A stretch of 64,000 bases of DNA from Salibacter sp031581065 (lineage in GTDB: Bacteria > Bacteroidota > Bacteroidia > Flavobacteriales_G > Salibacteraceae). Positions 17,210-26,284 of this stretch are shown piece by piece. Numbering within the stretch: position 1 is the stretch's first letter; every line of letters starts with the position of its first letter. The stretch lies in assembly GCF_031581065.1 (NCBI RefSeq), contig NZ_JAVLBN010000010.1, forward strand, positions 5,148-69,147, read 5' to 3'. Position numbers and translations under genes: made by a program. A model generated the notes under the pieces. The model was not told the origin of the DNA and did no database searches. It saw nothing but the letters and a program-made list of their open reading frames with translations.

Positions 17210-18712
17210 ATGAAGCAACAGCTTACATTACTATTCATTAGCATAGCAATTCTAGCGAGTTGGGGATGTCGTAAAGACACTCTTGACACGAGTAATGATG
17301 CGGTACTTCAGTTTTCAACTGACTCGGTTTACTTCGATACGGTTTTTACTGAAATAGGATCGGCAACGCAACGTTTCATGATTTACAACCCACAGTCAGA
17401 TCCTGTGAAAATATCAAGCGTTCAGCTCGAGAACGGATCTGACAGTCAGTTCAGGTTTAATGTGGATGGCTATCCCGGCAGCAAGGCTGACGATATCACG
17501 ATACAGGGAAAAGACAGTGCTTTTGTTTTTGTGGAGGTAACAGTTGATCCAACCGATCAAAACGCTCCTCTGCTGGTTTATGATAACCTGCTCTTTTCTA
17601 CGAATGGAAATATCCAAAATGTAACACTCACAGCTTACGGTCAAGATGCTTATTATTACAGGGCGTCTCAATTTATACAGGGCTTCCCTCCTCTTTCATT
17701 TGTGAGCGAGTACGATGATTACTTCCCCATTGCTCAAAATATCACTCTCCCAAATGACAAGCCGCATGTTATATTTGGCTACCTGGTGATTGATTCTCTT
17801 ATCAATTTGGAAGTACAGCCGGGCACCAGGTTACATTTTTACGATGGTGCCGGATTGTGGGCTTACAGAGGTAGTAATTTAAAGGTGAATGGTCAGCGTG
17901 ATAACGAGGTGATCTTTGATGGATTTAGATCTGATGAATTTTACGGTGAGCTACCCGGTCAGTGGGATCGGATTATCTTAAACGAATCACCGTCAGATCA
18001 CGAGTTTCATCATGCTGAAATCAAAGACGCTTTCATCGGAATATCAGCCGAGTACTTTTTCCTTGATACTGAACCTCAGGTTCCGACCAATAAATTAGTT
18101 CTTGAAAACACGAAAATTGATAATTGTAATGGCCTGGGGCTGTTTTCTCGGTTCTATAACATTGAGGCTAAAAACTGTTTATTCACAAATACTCGCAATC
18201 AGGTTGTAGCGGCTCAGGGAGGTGGAAACCTCAACTTCACTCACTGCACAATTGGAAATTACTGGGGATATGAAACGCGCAAGGAACCTAGTATGTTCTT
18301 GTCTAATGCACTCATACTAGGAGATGGAAATGGCGGAGAAGTGAGTTATGTGAGCGACTTTAACTTCACTTTTCAAAACAGTATTTTATACGGATCGAGT
18401 GAGGAAGAGCTCAATATTGACACGACTTATCAAAATGACGGTGTATTCAACATCAATTTTGATCACAGTATTATCAGAGCCAAAGAAATTACAGAGAATA
18501 AACCTGAATACTTTACAGATTGCCTGATCAACCCTGAAAATGGATTTGTAAATCCTGTTTTTAATATCGGTGAGGACGATGAGTTTTTCACGCTGTACGA
18601 CAGCTCAGTTGCTGTAAATTACGGTGATCCATCTGTAGTTGGAATACCACCTAATGATCTGGCAGGAAATCCACGAGATAACTCACCAGATGCCGGTTGT
18701 TACGAATTATAA
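17210..18712 (+). CDS. surface lipoprotein with right-handed beta-helix
   Basis: 500 residues. Signal peptide with lipobox ILASWGC followed by a charged tail (RKDTLD). Residues about 35-145 form an Ig-like beta domain (VYFDTVFTEIGSATQRFMIY, DPVKISSVQLENG). From about residue 190 the sequence has the spacing of parallel beta-helix repeats (VQPGTRLHFYDGAGLWAYRG, LKVNGQRDNEVIFDGF, LVLENTKIDNCNGLGLF, CLFTNTRNQVVAAQGGG) and ends with the 'VNYGDP...LAGNPRDNSPDAGCYE' type of tail found in right-handed beta-helix and choice-of-anchor proteins. Carbohydrate binding or adhesion is plausible; no catalytic motif is seen. Confidence 0.85.
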   Translation: MKQQLTLLFISIAILASWGCRKDTLDTSNDAVLQFSTDSVYFDTVFTEIGSATQRFMIYNPQSDPVKISSVQLENGSDSQFRFNVDGYPGSKADDITIQGKDSAFVFVEVTVDPTDQNAPLLVYDNLLFSTNGNIQNVTLTAYGQDAYYYRASQFIQGFPPLSFVSEYDDYFPIAQNITLPNDKPHVIFGYLVIDSLINLEVQPGTRLHFYDGAGLWAYRGSNLKVNGQRDNEVIFDGFRSDEFYGELPGQWDRIILNESPSDHEFHHAEIKDAFIGISAEYFFLDTEPQVPTNKLVLENTKIDNCNGLGLFSRFYNIEAKNCLFTNTRNQVVAAQGGGNLNFTHCTIGNYWGYETRKEPSMFLSNALILGDGNGGEVSYVSDFNFTFQNSILYGSSEEELNIDTTYQNDGVFNINFDHSIIRAKEITENKPEYFTDCLINPENGFVNPVFNIGEDDEFFTLYDSSVAVNYGDPSVVGIPPNDLAGNPRDNSPDAGCYEL

Positions 18713-18724
18713 ATGTTGATCGGC

Positions 18725-19759
18725 TTAAAGGAACCTGGTCAATGAACCGCGATTTCCTTTTTTGTAGTTCGCTTTGTAAATGATAGAAAATTCAGGACCG
18801 CCCATTCCGTTGTTCACGCGAGTTAGGTTTCCAACTGTAAAGTCGTAAGACATCCCTATTTCAAATCCGCCAGCACCAAGTTTCACCATTGGAACGAGTG
18901 CATCACCGGTTCTGTGATAAAGACCGAGTGCTAGAGACATTTCATTGAGAAAACCTGTAGAGCGTGTAGCCTGAGAGAGAATAAATTTAACGTCAGAACC
19001 GAGCATCACGCTGTTATTTGGTCCCTGGTGCATCCACATGAACTGAGGATGAATAGCAATAACATCATTTGAGGCTAAATAATAAAACCCACCGTCAAAC
19101 ATATATCGTGTATCGAGGCTTACATCACTTCCCATAAAATTAACGGAAGGCGTATTTAAGTGATAAGCTGCCGCTCCACCGTAAGCTTTGTAACGACCAT
19201 CTTCACTCGCAAAGAAATATTTGATTCCCCCGCCAAAATCTATGTGAGAAACAGATTCTTCCATCGGAGCTTCTCCAGTTGGTAATGTTGGGTTAAAACC
19301 TGTATTTGTCCATTGATTGTCCCATGTTGTAGTTTCAGGAGCAATACTTCTTTGTCCAAAGCCAACTCGTGCTCCTAACGAAACATAGTGACGTGCTTCA
19401 GGATCCATTACTTTTATGTATCCGATGTTTAATCCGGCATTCAACATTTTAAAACCTGTCATGCCCGCCTGGTCCTGGTTTACATTCAAGCCAAGTGAAA
19501 AAATATCTCGCTTGAAGAGGTCTTTAGCGATTTGTCCATCAACAAACCCTCCAATAGACTGGAATGGAGTTGAAATGTTTTCCCATTGTCTGCGGTAATT
19601 AACTCCGGCTCTGATCGAACCCTGAAAAAGTCCTGTATTGGCCGGATTCACCTGAAGTGGAGCATTATCAAACTGAGAAAAATGAACATCAGCCTGACCT
19701 ATCACCTGAAAGGAAGCAAAGAATAATATGATTGTTAGTAATCTTGTGCGCATATTCAA
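18725..19759 (-). CDS. PorP/SprF family type IX secretion membrane protein
   Basis: 344 residues with a signal peptide ending IGQA. The mature start DVHFSQFDNAPLQVNPANTG is the PorP/SprF hallmark, followed by RAGVNYRRQWENIS and beta-strands of a barrel (LNAGLNIGYIKV, MSYDFTVGNLTRVNNGMGG). In Flavobacterium, SprF is needed for secretion of its neighbour SprB. Here the adjacent upstream gene, 10 bp away and on the same strand, encodes a large adhesin with a type B sorting domain, so this protein is probably its dedicated secretion or anchoring partner. The start could be codon 3 (MRTRLL). Confidence 0.95.
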   Translation of the reverse strand: MNMRTRLLTIILFFASFQVIGQADVHFSQFDNAPLQVNPANTGLFQGSIRAGVNYRRQWENISTPFQSIGGFVDGQIAKDLFKRDIFSLGLNVNQDQAGMTGFKMLNAGLNIGYIKVMDPEARHYVSLGARVGFGQRSIAPETTTWDNQWTNTGFNPTLPTGEAPMEESVSHIDFGGGIKYFFASEDGRYKAYGGAAAYHLNTPSVNFMGSDVSLDTRYMFDGGFYYLASNDVIAIHPQFMWMHQGPNNSVMLGSDVKFILSQATRSTGFLNEMSLALGLYHRTGDALVPMVKLGAGGFEIGMSYDFTVGNLTRVNNGMGGPEFSIIYKANYKKGNRGSLTRFL

Positions 19760-19769
19760 TAGGGTTTAA

Positions 19770-22007
19770 TTAGCGAACGAGTGTCACGTCACCTTTTAGA
19801 ATTTCCTGATAACCGTTTATGTATGTAAGCCTGACCATGTAAGCAAAAACACCCGGATCGAGTTTAGTTCCTCTAAAGGTGCCATCCCAACCGCGATCTT
19901 GTGTGTAAGACTCAAACACCAACTCACCGTAGCGATTGTACACATAAAACTGCATATCAGTTATACCATTTCCTCTTACACGGAGCTCGTCATTTTGGCC
20001 GTCACCATTTGGCGAGAAAGCATCGGGAACTCCGGCATAATATTCTTTACGAACCAGTACTCGAATAGAATCAGTTGATGAGCAGCCGTTGCTGTTAGTA
20101 TTGGTTACATAATAAATTGTATTCTCTTTAGGCGTCACCCTAACCTGACGACAATCAGTGCAATCGATTTCGTAATCAGGAGTCCACATAAAGTTGTTCG
20201 CAGTACCAAAGGCTTCCAATCTAACACTTCTACCGATGAGAACCTCCTGATCAGGTGATGCAACAACCTCAGGATAATTTTTCACTGAAATACGTTGTGT
20301 TTCAAGTGCTACGTCAGTTCCATACTCGTTATCAGCTCTAATTTGAACGTTGTAAGTACCTGTATCAGAATAACAAACAGTTGGATTTTGTCGAGTAGAG
20401 TTTTGATAAGGTGCATCAGCACCAAAGAAAGTCCAGGTCAATGAATCTTCTCTTTTACTTGTGCTTCTAAACTGGATACAGTTGCCTACACAAATACTAT
20501 CAGCTTCAACAGAAAAACGAGCTTCAGGTGCTAAACAAGAATCTACTTCAATAAAACCTGCTATACTCTTGGAATCTGTTCCGTTGATGTTAGAAGCCTC
20601 AAGCGTAACAGTGTAAAGCCCTGGAGTTTGGTAGCAAATGTTTTGCGGGTTTTGAGTTGTTGAAGTTGCTGAGTCAGATCCGGGAAAACTCCAATTCCAG
20701 GTAGATCCTGCTCCGCTCATATTCGTACTTTGATCCACGAAGCTAATGCAGTCACCCGGGCATATTTTGCGGGCAGAAGCATCAAAGTCAGCAACCGGAG
20801 GTGGGCAGGCAATAACCTCAATGTAGTTCACAAAAGTATCTGCAGTAGTCCCATTGGCATCAGTTACCTCGAGAATTACATCATAAAATCCGGGAGTTGC
20901 ATAGCTCACAAGCGGATTATTACTCGATGAAGTTCCGGGATTACCTCCGGGGAATGTCCATTGGATACCTGTAATTGGTTCTGACCCCGGTTGAGTATTA
21001 TTTTGAAAAGTAACATTAGCTCCTTCACAAACCGTTGTTGGATTTGCATTGATCATAATATTTGGAGGGTTACACGGATTAACCGTAACATTCCATGTAA
21101 AATTATCTTGAGATACTCCATCAGTTACAATGAGTTCAAATGTGTAGTTCCCTGGAGTACCGGCTGTAAAGTTAACTGATGAACCATTTAAACTCTGCGG
21201 ACCGGTATTTGCTCCATTGAAATTCCATTGATAAGCTCCTATTGAAGGATCTGTTTGTGCATCAAATGTCACCTGATCTCCCTGACAAAGTGATGTTGGG
21301 AGCGGGTTCGGAGAATCAACAACTGCCTGGACACTTGCCGGCTGAGTAATTGAAATATTGTCTAACGCAAATGAGGGCTGCGAACCACCCGGATCTGAAA
21401 TAAATCGAAATCCTATGTAAACATCATTTAAGTTATTGAGTGCATTTCCTGTATAGGTAGTGAAAATCCAGTTATTTTGACTGGCAAGCGATTGAGTAAA
21501 GTCTCCATTATTGAGCTGAGTCCACGTTCCTGTTGGACCATCTTTCACATAAACCTCAGCTTCGTTAGCTGATGAACCGTTGAGCATCCAAAAATTTAGC
21601 TCGATACCGGTTTGTCCCATCGTACTAATACCGGTTTGAATCTCGGTAAAATAACTCTCTCCTACTGGAGCTGCCGGATTAAAGTGGGCATTCTCGATTG
21701 GAGGCGTTTGTGATTGCCCCAGAGTACTTGTAATATGCAAATAATTTTGGCTATTGGGAATGATAGCTGCCGGTTGAGCCGGAGTTGGAGGAACTGTCAA
21801 CGGCCCTGCCGTTCCGCCTGCATAAGCAGAGTTAATCACCCAAAGGTTGTCGCCTGCTCCAGCTGCACCAGTGAGTGCTCCATTATTGAGAGCTACATTA
21901 ACATTTGTACCTTCAAAATCAGTTGACCACAACTGCCCCTGTGCAACGGGGGAAAAGGCAATTAAAATCAAACTAGCCAAAATTGATAGCCCAATGGTTC
22001 GAGTCAT
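19770..22007 (-). CDS. PKD-domain adhesin with type B T9SS sorting domain (gliding motility-associated C-terminal domain)
   Basis: 745 residues. Signal peptide (to about residue 25), a jelly-roll-like domain (about 26-225; WSTDFEGTNVNVAL, FALDNISITQ), then four PKD-like domains each with a CxGD or CEG pattern and a W-x-F-x-G core (SLCQGDQVTFDAQ; TVCEGANVTFQNN; KICPGDCISFVDQ; SICVGNCIQFRST), an Ig-like segment ending VTNTNSNGCSSTDSI, and the CHU_C/type B domain from about 655: GVPDAFSPNGDGQNDEL, YNRYGELVFES, GWDGTFRG, GVFAYMVRLTY. It should be exported by the T9SS and act in adhesion or surface attachment. It is paired with the PorP/SprF gene. Confidence 0.95.
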   Translation of the reverse strand: MTRTIGLSILASLILIAFSPVAQGQLWSTDFEGTNVNVALNNGALTGAAGAGDNLWVINSAYAGGTAGPLTVPPTPAQPAAIIPNSQNYLHITSTLGQSQTPPIENAHFNPAAPVGESYFTEIQTGISTMGQTGIELNFWMLNGSSANEAEVYVKDGPTGTWTQLNNGDFTQSLASQNNWIFTTYTGNALNNLNDVYIGFRFISDPGGSQPSFALDNISITQPASVQAVVDSPNPLPTSLCQGDQVTFDAQTDPSIGAYQWNFNGANTGPQSLNGSSVNFTAGTPGNYTFELIVTDGVSQDNFTWNVTVNPCNPPNIMINANPTTVCEGANVTFQNNTQPGSEPITGIQWTFPGGNPGTSSSNNPLVSYATPGFYDVILEVTDANGTTADTFVNYIEVIACPPPVADFDASARKICPGDCISFVDQSTNMSGAGSTWNWSFPGSDSATSTTQNPQNICYQTPGLYTVTLEASNINGTDSKSIAGFIEVDSCLAPEARFSVEADSICVGNCIQFRSTSKREDSLTWTFFGADAPYQNSTRQNPTVCYSDTGTYNVQIRADNEYGTDVALETQRISVKNYPEVVASPDQEVLIGRSVRLEAFGTANNFMWTPDYEIDCTDCRQVRVTPKENTIYYVTNTNSNGCSSTDSIRVLVRKEYYAGVPDAFSPNGDGQNDELRVRGNGITDMQFYVYNRYGELVFESYTQDRGWDGTFRGTKLDPGVFAYMVRLTYINGYQEILKGDVTLVR

Positions 22008-22080
22008 ACCACACTATTAAATTATAACGATTCGAGCAAAATAACGCCATTCTTAATAAAAAACAAATTCTGGCTCATTG

Positions 22081-23115
22081 TTATAACAATGTGACCAAAA
22101 ATTTAAGAGTATTGACGTTATCAGCATACTCCCATAATTTTGGGATTTGTGTTTCCCCAAAGTTAATACCTTCTTTTCCAACAACGCATTGTATCAACTC
22201 ACTTTTTTGCTTTATTTCTTTTTCTACATCTTCTCTTTCTTTGTAAAAGTCATAATACAACACGCCTACAGGTGATGACAGGGCTTCTTCATTTTTTCTC
22301 AAAATGAGAAAATTATTATCAAGTAACCCTTCTTCCTTATTCAATAGGTAAATTGTGCGATTGTACTCGTAGTTATTCATGTACTTTGTGTTTTGCTGAA
22401 CGAATCCAAAATCAACAATACTCTCAAAGAACTCGTCAAAATTGAATCCTTCAGGAACATAGACTTTTGAAATATTTCGGCATCCCAGTCCGTAGTATTG
22501 AAAAACATCCCTACCCAGTCTTTCCAGTTCCTCCTTTGATTCATTGCCTTCTAGTACAGCAACAGAATTTCGGTTCTTACGAATGATGTTAGGATACTTT
22601 CCAAAATAATGTTCAAAATAACGAGCTGAGTTATCGCTCCCGGTAGCAATAATCGCATCGATTTGAGGAAGTCTGTCACCCGTAAAATGAATTCGCTCTT
22701 TAAATCGGGGTTCTATTTTAATGAGTAATTCACTCAGGTAAGGCAATAATAACTTGTCTTTATGCGATAACTTCCCTGCAAAAGAATGTCCTGCAATCAA
22801 TACAGAAAGCCAGTCGTGAAAGCCAACCATCGGGATATTACCTGCCATGATAGTTCCCACTACACGCTCACCGTTGTAATTCAGCATGTCAGAATACTCA
22901 GTTGTCCACTGCTCTAACTTATCTTCATTCAACAAATCAGCATTGTGGGCAATAGCATCTCTTGTAAATCGTTCACTAAACCAGCCGTTTTGGTGATAGG
23001 CTCTGATCAATAAATCATTTAATGGATGCATACCATCACCTTCTGCTTTAGCGAGCTGTTTTTCCAACTCAGTCCCCAACTGGTCAAATGCCTTTATGCG
23101 CTCTTTTAAGTTCAT
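22081..23115 (-). CDS. LuxC-type acyl-CoA reductase
   Basis: 344 residues. The profile WFSERFTRDAIAHNADLL, VVGTIMAGNIPMVGFHDWLSVL, IDAIIATGSDNSARYFEHYF and YYGLGCRNISKVYVPEGF is that of the acyl-CoA reductase (LuxC) family, which reduces acyl-CoA to aldehyde with NADPH; the Cys in GLGCRNIS (about residue 209) is the likely nucleophile and GSDNSARYF the nucleotide-binding part. It has no luxA/B/D/E neighbours, so bioluminescence is not implied. It faces away from a secreted-protein gene and the serC-serA pair. In relatives I recall a ferredoxin gene nearby, absent here. Confidence 0.88.
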   Translation of the reverse strand: MNLKERIKAFDQLGTELEKQLAKAEGDGMHPLNDLLIRAYHQNGWFSERFTRDAIAHNADLLNEDKLEQWTTEYSDMLNYNGERVVGTIMAGNIPMVGFHDWLSVLIAGHSFAGKLSHKDKLLLPYLSELLIKIEPRFKERIHFTGDRLPQIDAIIATGSDNSARYFEHYFGKYPNIIRKNRNSVAVLEGNESKEELERLGRDVFQYYGLGCRNISKVYVPEGFNFDEFFESIVDFGFVQQNTKYMNNYEYNRTIYLLNKEEGLLDNNFLILRKNEEALSSPVGVLYYDFYKEREDVEKEIKQKSELIQCVVGKEGINFGETQIPKLWEYADNVNTLKFLVTLL

Positions 23116-23129
23116 TCAATATTTGGCTT

Positions 23130-23137
23130 TAATTTTG
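23130..23137 (+). promoter_or_regulatory. candidate minus-7 element
   Basis: TAATTTTG followed by C, a TAnnTTTG match, 22 bp before the ATG at 23160. Confidence 0.45.
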
Positions 23138-23159
23138 CAATTAAACGAAAAAACGAATA

Positions 23160-24026
23160 ATGCGAATTACTCTTTTACTCTTTTTTCTTTTTGAAGCTTC
23201 ACTGTTTTTCGGTCAGAGCCCAACCGAACTGGCCGCAAAGATAGCGCACTACAAATCAAAACAAGTTGAAGCTCAGTCTCAGTCGGGGACAATAAGTTAC
23301 AACGATTCACTCGTTCGAGCTGTAAAACAGTTCCTCAATACTGAAGATAGCTATGAAGTAAAGATCGAAACCAAATTTTTGGGAGACCTGCGTTCGCCTG
23401 ATGATGAATTTAGAATCATAACATGGAACATTCCTGAGAGGCAAGGCTCTTTCACCTATTTTGCTTTCATCCAATTTGAAGATGATCGGCCATGGGTTCA
23501 GCTACACGATGGATCTGACCAATACGAAAGCCGACCTCTTTACAAAACCATGAATGCTGAAAACTGGTACGGGGCACTCTACTATGAAATCATTCCATTT
23601 AAAAGTTCAGGCAAAGAATATTACGCCCTGTTGGGTTGGGATGGCAACAGCAATATGTCCAATAAAAAGGTAATTGAAATCGCTCATTTTGATAAAAAGG
23701 GCAAGCCCACTTTTGGAGCTCAGGTTTTTAGTGATGACAAACTCAAAAACAGAGTTGTATTTGAATTCAAAAAAGATGCTACACTATCATTGAGGTACCA
23801 CGAGGATGATGAGCGCATTGTTTTCAACCACTTAGAACCACTAAATCCTGAGATGGAAGGCATTTACTCTTTCTATGTGCCAAATTTGAATTTTGATGCC
23901 TATCAATTGAAAAAAGGAAAATGGGAATTCGTTGAAAATGTGGAAGTCATCATGGAAACAAAAAGTATTTTCCACGACCCGAGAGGAAGAAAAGAACCGG
24001 TTAAAAAGCCCGGCAACCCAAAATAG
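23160..24026 (+). CDS. conserved-looking secreted protein of unknown function
   Basis: 288 residues with a signal peptide (MRITLLLFFLFEASLFFGQ). The body is mixed alpha/beta with aromatic-rich segments such as FRIITWNIPERQGSFTYFAF, WYGALYYEIIPF and YYALLGWDGN, and a proline/lysine-rich tail. No cysteines or catalytic motif stand out. I do not recognise a named domain. Two dispersed signals fall in it, GGTCAGAGCC at 23211 in the signal-peptide region and GGATCTGACC at 23511. Confidence 0.75.
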   Translation: MRITLLLFFLFEASLFFGQSPTELAAKIAHYKSKQVEAQSQSGTISYNDSLVRAVKQFLNTEDSYEVKIETKFLGDLRSPDDEFRIITWNIPERQGSFTYFAFIQFEDDRPWVQLHDGSDQYESRPLYKTMNAENWYGALYYEIIPFKSSGKEYYALLGWDGNSNMSNKKVIEIAHFDKKGKPTFGAQVFSDDKLKNRVVFEFKKDATLSLRYHEDDERIVFNHLEPLNPEMEGIYSFYVPNLNFDAYQLKKGKWEFVENVEVIMETKSIFHDPRGRKEPVKKPGNPK

Positions 24027-24110
24027 TTTGGTCACTATATTAAGAAATGGGTAACATGTAGTCGAAAAAAGTTTGTTTATTTCGTAGTCACAAAAATAAA
24101 TTCATTAAAA

Positions 24111-25175
24111 ATGGCTAAAGTTCACAATTTCAGTGCAGGTCCCTGCATTTTACCACAAGAGGTTTTTAAAGAAGCATCACAAAGTGTCCTGGATTTTGAC
24201 AACTTAGGACTCTCAATTCTCGAAATCAGCCATAGAAGTGAAAACTTCGTGCGAGTTATGGAAGAAGCGAGAGAGCTCGTAAAAGAGTTGCTCAACATCC
24301 CTAAAGGCTACACAGTTCTTTTCTTACAGGGTGGAGCGAGTACAGGATTTTTAATGGCTCCTTACAACTTGCTTACTGAAAATGGAACTGCCGGTTACAT
24401 GAATACCGGAACCTGGTCAACAAAAGCGATCAAGGAAGCAAAAAAGATGGGCAATGTTGATGTCATAGTTTCCAGCGAAGATGAAAACTTCAAGTATATC
24501 CCAAAAGATATTCAGATCCCATCTGGCCTCGACTATGTTCACTACACGGCTAACAACACGATTTACGGAACTCAGTACAAGAAACTACCACAAACTGATA
24601 ATTTCCTCGTTTGTGATATGAGTTCTGACATTTTTAGCCGACCTGTAACAATCAACGCTTACGATATTATTTATGCAGGCGCTCAAAAAAATATTGGTCC
24701 GGCCGGAACAACAATGTACATCGTTAACGAAGAAGTTTTCAATAAAAGTGGTCGTGATATTCCTTCAATGCTCGACTTTGAAGTACACCACAAAAAAGAC
24801 AGCATGTTCAATACGCCATCAGTATTTGCTGTTTATGCAACAATGCTCAACTTGCGTTACATGAAAGCAAATGGCGGTGTTGAAGCGATGAAGAAGAAAG
24901 CTCAGGAGCGTTCTGAAATGATCTATAATGAAATCGATGAAAATCCACTGTTTGAAGGTTATGCAAACAAGGAAGATCGCTCGAGCATGAACGCTACTTT
25001 CACATTGACTGATGAGAGTTACAAAGAGAAATTTGACAAGCTTTGGAAAGAAGCAAACATCAACGGTATCAAAGGGCATAGATCAGTTGGTGGTTACCGT
25101 GCTTCTATGTACAACGCACTTCCAATTGAAAGTGTTGAAGCTCTTGTCAATGTGATGAAAAAACTTAGAAGTTAA
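24111..25175 (+). CDS. serC: 3-phosphoserine/phosphohydroxythreonine aminotransferase
   Basis: 354 residues, standard length. It converts 3-phosphohydroxypyruvate and glutamate to phosphoserine with PLP. Visible motifs: HNFSAGPCILP at the start, ISHRSENF, FLQGGASTGF for cofactor phosphate, and the PLP lysine in YAGAQKNIGPAG; the C-terminal GIKGHRSVGGYRASMYNALP is the substrate-binding end. It is followed 28 bp later by serA, so the two early serine steps are co-transcribed. Confidence 0.98.
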   Translation: MAKVHNFSAGPCILPQEVFKEASQSVLDFDNLGLSILEISHRSENFVRVMEEARELVKELLNIPKGYTVLFLQGGASTGFLMAPYNLLTENGTAGYMNTGTWSTKAIKEAKKMGNVDVIVSSEDENFKYIPKDIQIPSGLDYVHYTANNTIYGTQYKKLPQTDNFLVCDMSSDIFSRPVTINAYDIIYAGAQKNIGPAGTTMYIVNEEVFNKSGRDIPSMLDFEVHHKKDSMFNTPSVFAVYATMLNLRYMKANGGVEAMKKKAQERSEMIYNEIDENPLFEGYANKEDRSSMNATFTLTDESYKEKFDKLWKEANINGIKGHRSVGGYRASMYNALPIESVEALVNVMKKLRS

Positions 25176-25203
25176 TAACTCAAAACCCTTAATTGTATTA
25201 CAC

Positions 25204-26157
25204 ATGAAAGTACTTGCTAATGACGGCATTTCGCCATCAGGACTGGAAAAGTTAGAACAAAACGGTTTTGAAGTAGATACGAATAAGCGCGAACAAGATG
25301 ATCTTGTCGAAGCTATCAACAACGACAACTTTGGCGCTCTACTCGTTCGTAGCGCGACTAAAGTGCGCAAAGAACACATTGATGCATGTCCAAATTTAAA
25401 AGCCATCATCCGAGGTGGTGTGGGTATGGACAACATTGATGTTGAGTATGCCCGTGAAAAAGGAATATTCGTTTCCAATACACCGGCTGCTTCTTCGCAG
25501 GCAGTTGCTGAACTCACAATGGCTCACCTCTACTCTATCGCTCGCGGATTATTTGACAGTAACCGCAATATGCCTAAAACCGGAGGATCTGACTTTAAAA
25601 AGCTCAAGAAAAAATACGCTAAAGGTGTTGAGTTGAGAGGTAAAACAATTGGTATTCTCGGTTTTGGTCGTATCGGTCAATATACTGCTAAATACGCTCT
25701 GGGAAATGGAATGAATGTAGTTGCTTTCAACCGTACTCCTAAAGAAGTAGAAATCGATCTCGAATTACCAGGTATTGAAGCAAAGAAAACGATCAAAACA
25801 GTTTCGAAGGAGGAAGTTTTGAAACAGGCAGACTTCATCACGCTTCACGTTCCCGCTCAATCTGACGGGAACGCAGTGATTGGAAAAGCAGAATTTGACA
25901 TGATGAAAGATGGCGCCTTTATCGTGAATACTGCAAGAGGCGGTGTTGTTGATGAAGATGCTTTGATGAGTGCAATCGATAGCGGAAAAATAAAATATGC
26001 CGGTGTCGATGTGTTTGTCAACGAACCAACTCCCAGCGATAAAATACTCGCTCACGAAGGAATCAGTTTGAGTCCGCACATTGGTGCAGCTACAGTTGAA
26101 GCTCAAGACAGGATCGGAATAGAAATCGCTGATCTGCTTATTGGCGAGTTTAAATAA
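25204..26157 (+). CDS. serA: D-3-phosphoglycerate dehydrogenase (short D-2-hydroxyacid dehydrogenase)
   Basis: 317 residues, the short form without an ACT regulatory domain. NAD-binding segment TIGILGFGRIGQYTAKYA; the catalytic triad regions VRSATKVRKEH, NTARGGVVDEDAL, DVFVNEP and LSPHIGAAT (His). It oxidises 3-phosphoglycerate to phosphohydroxypyruvate, the step before SerC, and its place directly after serC supports this over another D-2-hydroxyacid substrate. The missing ACT domain suggests it is not inhibited by serine in the usual way. Confidence 0.93.
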   Translation: MKVLANDGISPSGLEKLEQNGFEVDTNKREQDDLVEAINNDNFGALLVRSATKVRKEHIDACPNLKAIIRGGVGMDNIDVEYAREKGIFVSNTPAASSQAVAELTMAHLYSIARGLFDSNRNMPKTGGSDFKKLKKKYAKGVELRGKTIGILGFGRIGQYTAKYALGNGMNVVAFNRTPKEVEIDLELPGIEAKKTIKTVSKEEVLKQADFITLHVPAQSDGNAVIGKAEFDMMKDGAFIVNTARGGVVDEDALMSAIDSGKIKYAGVDVFVNEPTPSDKILAHEGISLSPHIGAATVEAQDRIGIEIADLLIGEFK

Positions 26158-26176
26158 TCGTAAAATACTAATTGAA

Positions 26177-26212
26177 AAGGGGATTGATAATTTTATTGAT
26201 CCCCTTATTCTA
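26177..26212 (+). terminator. terminator after serC-serA
   Basis: The stem AAGGGGAT / ATCCCCTT with an AT-rich inner part is followed by ATTCTATTTT, 20 bp past the serA stop. Confidence 0.75.
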
Positions 26213-26232
26213 TTTTAACTACTGCAAAAAAC

Positions 26233-26240
26233 TACCTTTG
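26233..26240 (+). promoter_or_regulatory. candidate minus-7 element for the transaldolase gene
   Basis: TACCTTTG followed by C, a TAnnTTTG match 45 bp before the ATG at 26285, directly after the serA terminator. Confidence 0.55.
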
Positions 26241-26284
26241 CAAAATATTGCAAAAAGCAGTCATAAAAATCAAAAAAGTATCAC

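Noticed and set aside
22081..23115. Bioluminescence from the LuxC-like gene
   Set aside because: No luciferase or other lux genes near; LuxC-type reductases occur widely in dark Bacteroidota.
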